A DNA stretch of 17,176 nt from Burkholderiales bacterium (GTDB lineage: Bacteria > Pseudomonadota > Gammaproteobacteria > Burkholderiales > Casimicrobiaceae), in the NCBI GenBank assembly GCA_031257235.1, contig JAIRPA010000126.1, positions 1 to 17,176 on the forward strand, given 5' to 3'. Positions 14,476 to 17,176 of this stretch are shown here, piece after piece. Below the pieces are notes generated by a model that was given only the letters and a program-made list of their open reading frames with translations, was not told the origin of the DNA and did not search any database. The translations under genes and the position numbers were made by a program. Numbering within the stretch: position 1 is the stretch's first letter; the number at the start of each line of letters is the position of its first letter.

Positions 14476-15039
14476 ATGATTAAATCAGATAAATGGATAC
14501 GTCGAATGGCAAGCGAATACGCAATGATTTCGCCGTTTGAAGCCGGTCAGGTGCGCGAAGTCAACGGGCAAAAAATCGTGTCGTATGGCACGTCAAGTTA
14601 TGGTTACGATATTCGCTGTTCCAATGAATTTAAAATTTTTACCAACATCAATTCTACGATTGTCGATCCTAAAAAATTTGATGAAAAATCGTTTGTCGAT
14701 TTTGTCGGCGACGTGTGCATCATTCCGCCCAATTCATTTGCGCTGGCGCGCACCGTAGAGTATTTTAGAATTCCGCGTAACGTGTTGACGGTCTGTTTAG
14801 GGAAATCCACTTACGCGCGTTGCGGCATCATTGTGAATGTGACGCCGTTTGAGCCGGAGTGGGAAGGGTATGTCACGCTGGAATTTTCCAATACCACGCC
14901 GTTGCCCGCCAAAATTTACGCCAACGAAGGCGTGGCGCAGGTCATCTTTTTTGAGTCTGATGAAGTGTGTGAGACTTCTTATCGGGATCGTGGCGGTAAG
15001 TACCAAAAACAGGTCGGTGTGACATTGCCGAAAATATAA
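14476..15039 (+). CDS. dcd: dCTP deaminase
   Basis: Dcd deaminates dCTP to dUTP, feeding dTMP synthesis. The 187-residue product matches the family: MIKSDKWIRRMA at the start, SYGYDIRCSNEFKIF (nucleotide-binding segment), GKSTYARCG with K110 and S111, TPFEPEWEGYVTLEF with the catalytic glutamate E136, and a C-terminal RGGKYQKQVGVTLPKI that closes over the triphosphate. It lacks the features of the bifunctional dCTP deaminase/dUTPase as far as I can judge. AAGGAGG (14465-14471), five bases from the ATG, is the strongest ribosome binding site in the window and overlaps the rapZ stop codon. A perfect inverted repeat follows the stop codon. Confidence 0.96.
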   Translation: MIKSDKWIRRMASEYAMISPFEAGQVREVNGQKIVSYGTSSYGYDIRCSNEFKIFTNINSTIVDPKKFDEKSFVDFVGDVCIIPPNSFALARTVEYFRIPRNVLTVCLGKSTYARCGIIVNVTPFEPEWEGYVTLEFSNTTPLPAKIYANEGVAQVIFFESDEVCETSYRDRGGKYQKQVGVTLPKI

Positions 15040-15041
15040 TA

Positions 15042-15071
15042 ATTCGTCAAAGCCTACTCTCTTTGACGAAT
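15042..15071. promoter_or_regulatory. Perfect 11-base inverted repeat between dcd and the decarboxylase gene
   Basis: ATTCGTCAAAG (15042-15052) and CTTTGACGAAT (15061-15071) are exact reverse complements around an eight-base centre. It begins two bases after the dcd stop codon and ends 19 bases before the next ATG. No T-run follows, so it is not a standard terminator; an operator or mRNA-processing hairpin is possible. It is unrelated in sequence to the dual-hairpin units. Confidence 0.6.
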
Positions 15072-15090
15072 AACACACAAAGGAACACCC

Positions 15091-17176
15091 ATGAAATTTC
15101 GTTTTCCGATCATCATTGTTGATGAAGATTTTCAATCCGAAAACACCAGTGGTCTGGGCGTGCGGGGGTTGGCGCGGGCTATTGAAGCGGAAGGCTTTGA
15201 AGTGGTGGGGTTGACCGGCTACGCAGATTTATCCGTCTATGCGCAACAACAAAGTCGCGCGTCCGCGTTTATTGTGTCCATTGATGATGAAGAATTCAAC
15301 GGCGAGAATGCCGCACAAACGGTCGCGCAGCTCAAAGATTTTGTCAAAGAGATTCGCCGCCGCAATTCGGAGATTCCGATTTTTCTTCACGGGGAAACCC
15401 AAACGTCCTCTTTGATTCCCAACGAAATTTTGCGTGAACTGCACGGCTTTATTCATATGTATGAAGATACGCCGGAGTTTATTGCACGTTATGTGGCGCG
15501 GGAAGCGCGTAATTATTTAGACGCGATGCCACCGCCTTTTTTTCGTGCGTTGACGCATTACGCGGCAGACGGTTCTTATTCGTGGCATTGTCCGGGGCAT
15601 TCGGGCGGGGTGGCGTTTTTGAAAAGTCCGGTGGGCAGAATGTTTCATCAGTTTTTTGGTGAAAACATGTTGCGTGCCGATGTGTGTAACGCGGTGGACG
15701 AATTAGGGCAGCTTTTGGATCATACGGGTCCGGTCGCCGAATCCGAAAAAAACGCCGCTCGGATTTTTCATTGTGACCACATGTTTTTTGTGACGAACGG
15801 AACGTCCACCTCCAATAAGATTGTGTGGCACTCCACCGTGGCGCCGGGGGATGTGGTGATTGTCGACCGCAATTGCCATAAATCGGTGTTGCACGCCATC
15901 ATTATGACCGGCGCGATTCCGGTTTTTTTACAGCCGACGCGCAATCATTATGGAATCATCGGTCCGATCTCGCGTGAACAATTCTCATGGGAACACATCA
16001 AACAAAAGATAGCGGCACATCCGTTGGTCAAACATAAGAATGTCAAACCGCGGGTATTGACGATCACGCAAAGCACCTATGATGGTATTGTCTACAATGT
16101 TGAGGAAATCAAAAGCGAGTTAGACGGAAAAATAGATACCCTCATGTTTGACGAAGCGTGGTTGCCGCACGCAACGTTTCATGATTTTTATAAAGGCTAT
16201 CACGCCATTGGAGAAGGGCGGGATCGTTGTAAAGACTCTATGGTGTTTGCGACGCAATCCACCCATAAATTATTGGCGGGGTTATCGCAAGCCTCGCAGA
16301 TATTGGTTCAAAATTCAAGCGCGCGCGGGCTTGATTTATATCGGTTTAACGAATCGTATTTAATGCACACGTCCACCAGTCCGCAGTATGCGATTATTGC
16401 GTCGTGCGATGTGGCGGCGGCGATGATGGAGCCGCCCGGAGGTCGCGCGCTTTTAGAAGAATCCTTGAGCGAAGCCATGGAGTTTCGCCGCGCGATGCGC
16501 AAAGTGGCGCGGGATTGGACGAAAGAAAAGAAAGACGCTTGGTGGTTTAAGGTTTGGGGGCCTGAACATCTCTCGCAAAACGGAATGGGCAACCGCGATG
16601 ATTGGATGTTAAAGCCCGATGATCGTTGGCACGGCTTTGGTCATTTGGCTCAAGGGTTCAATATGTTAGACCCGATTAAAGCCACCATCATCACTCCCGG
16701 ATTGGACGTAGACGGATCATTTGCCGATTGGGGGATTCCTGCCGCCGTGCTGACCAAATACTTGGCGGAGCATGGCATCATTGTCGAAAAAACGGGGTTG
16801 TATTCGTTTTTTATCATGTTCACCATCGGCATTACCAAAGGGCGTTGGAACACCTTGGTCACGGAATTACAACAATTCAAAGACGCCTTTGATAACAATC
16901 AACCCTTATGGCGTGTGATGCCGGAGTTCATTAAAAAATTCCCGATTTACGAAAAAATGGGGTTGCGTGATTTGTGCATGATGTTGCATGAGTTCAATAA
17001 GACGCACGACGTGGCGCGAATCACCACGGAAATGTATTTATCTCCGATGATTCCCGCGATGCGTCCGGCGGACGCCTGGGCAAAAATGGCGCACCGCAAA
17101 GTCGAGCGCGTGATGATCAACGACCTTGAAGGTCGCATCACTGCCATGTTGGTCACGCCCTATCCGCCGGGGATTC
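15091..17176 (+). CDS. Orn/Lys/Arg decarboxylase, class I (3' end outside window)
   Basis: The frame is open to the window edge, giving 695 residues of a family usually near 750. Residues 1 to about 140 form the wing domain, with a receiver-like start (FPIIIVDEDF). The PLP domain follows: WHCPGHSGG, FVTNGTSTSNKIV, D354 in FDEAW for the pyridine nitrogen, and K393 in ATQSTHKLLAGLSQAS for the Schiff base. The C-terminal domain is mostly present. These enzymes consume a proton while making cadaverine, putrescine or agmatine, aiding acid resistance or polyamine supply. The ATQSTHKLLAGLSQAS motif resembles pseudomonad LdcA as I recall it, hinting at lysine, but substrate is unproven. AAAGGA precedes the ATG. 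It follows dcd, an order common in betaproteobacteria from memory. Confidence 0.92.
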   Translation, partial: MKFRFPIIIVDEDFQSENTSGLGVRGLARAIEAEGFEVVGLTGYADLSVYAQQQSRASAFIVSIDDEEFNGENAAQTVAQLKDFVKEIRRRNSEIPIFLHGETQTSSLIPNEILRELHGFIHMYEDTPEFIARYVAREARNYLDAMPPPFFRALTHYAADGSYSWHCPGHSGGVAFLKSPVGRMFHQFFGENMLRADVCNAVDELGQLLDHTGPVAESEKNAARIFHCDHMFFVTNGTSTSNKIVWHSTVAPGDVVIVDRNCHKSVLHAIIMTGAIPVFLQPTRNHYGIIGPISREQFSWEHIKQKIAAHPLVKHKNVKPRVLTITQSTYDGIVYNVEEIKSELDGKIDTLMFDEAWLPHATFHDFYKGYHAIGEGRDRCKDSMVFATQSTHKLLAGLSQASQILVQNSSARGLDLYRFNESYLMHTSTSPQYAIIASCDVAAAMMEPPGGRALLEESLSEAMEFRRAMRKVARDWTKEKKDAWWFKVWGPEHLSQNGMGNRDDWMLKPDDRWHGFGHLAQGFNMLDPIKATIITPGLDVDGSFADWGIPAAVLTKYLAEHGIIVEKTGLYSFFIMFTIGITKGRWNTLVTELQQFKDAFDNNQPLWRVMPEFIKKFPIYEKMGLRDLCMMLHEFNKTHDVARITTEMYLSPMIPAMRPADAWAKMAHRKVERVMINDLEGRITAMLVTPYPPGI

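Overview
The window reads as a chromosomal segment of a Gram-negative proteobacterium, most likely a betaproteobacterium of the Burkholderiales. An autotransporter beta-barrel shows there is an outer membrane. CysE, MoaC, RapZ, TopB and Dcd have a betaproteobacterial look. The dcd to Orn/Lys/Arg decarboxylase order is, from memory, common in that class. Base composition is moderate (a little over half G+C by eye). A host-associated Sutterellaceae- or Alcaligenaceae-like lineage is a guess from the autotransporter and the housekeeping content; it is not proven.

Layout. (1) 1-920: 3' end of an autotransporter gene. (2) 921-1622: an inverted pair of repeat units, tRNA-Cys(GCA), then a gene-free stretch. 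(3) 1623-2855: a nitronate-monooxygenase-like flavoprotein. (4) 2856-3246: a repeat cluster with a 13-copy heptanucleotide array. (5) 3247-6320, minus strand: a tight run of accA, tadA, an LD-carboxypeptidase gene and a DUF1444/YtpQ-like gene. (6) 6321-6643: repeat cluster between divergent accA and adk. (7) 6644-7291: adk. (8) 7292-7539: repeat cluster between convergent adk and cysE. (9) 7540-8876, minus strand: moaC then cysE. (10) 9034-10311: an O-acetylhomoserine sulfhydrylase-type gene, divergent from moaC. (11) 10312-10673: repeat cluster. (12) 10674 to the end, plus strand: topB, rapZ, dcd and a decarboxylase gene cut by the window edge. The genes are housekeeping functions: fatty acid synthesis, tRNA editing, peptidoglycan recycling, nucleotide metabolism, sulfur amino acids, molybdopterin, DNA topology, and acid or polyamine metabolism.

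The unusual content is between the genes. Five intergenic regions are built from a shared kit of palindromic modules. The core is a composite unit: hairpin I (outer arms such as CGGCAAAAAGTA), a linker of about 11 bases, then hairpin II (an A6/T6 outer stem, a 5-bp GC core, a 3-base loop and a one-base bulge at a fixed place). I count seven copies, either single or as facing inverted pairs. Different arm sequences remain complementary, so the structure is conserved more than the sequence. Four copies sit 4-9 bases after a stop codon, always with hairpin I towards the gene. Two loci show nested insertions; one has a clean empty-site counterpart elsewhere in the window. Heptanucleotide runs, a GGGCGAGGC palindrome and an ATTGCGG/CCGCAAT REP-like element accompany the units. 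I see no phage genes, transposase, CRISPR array or defence system.
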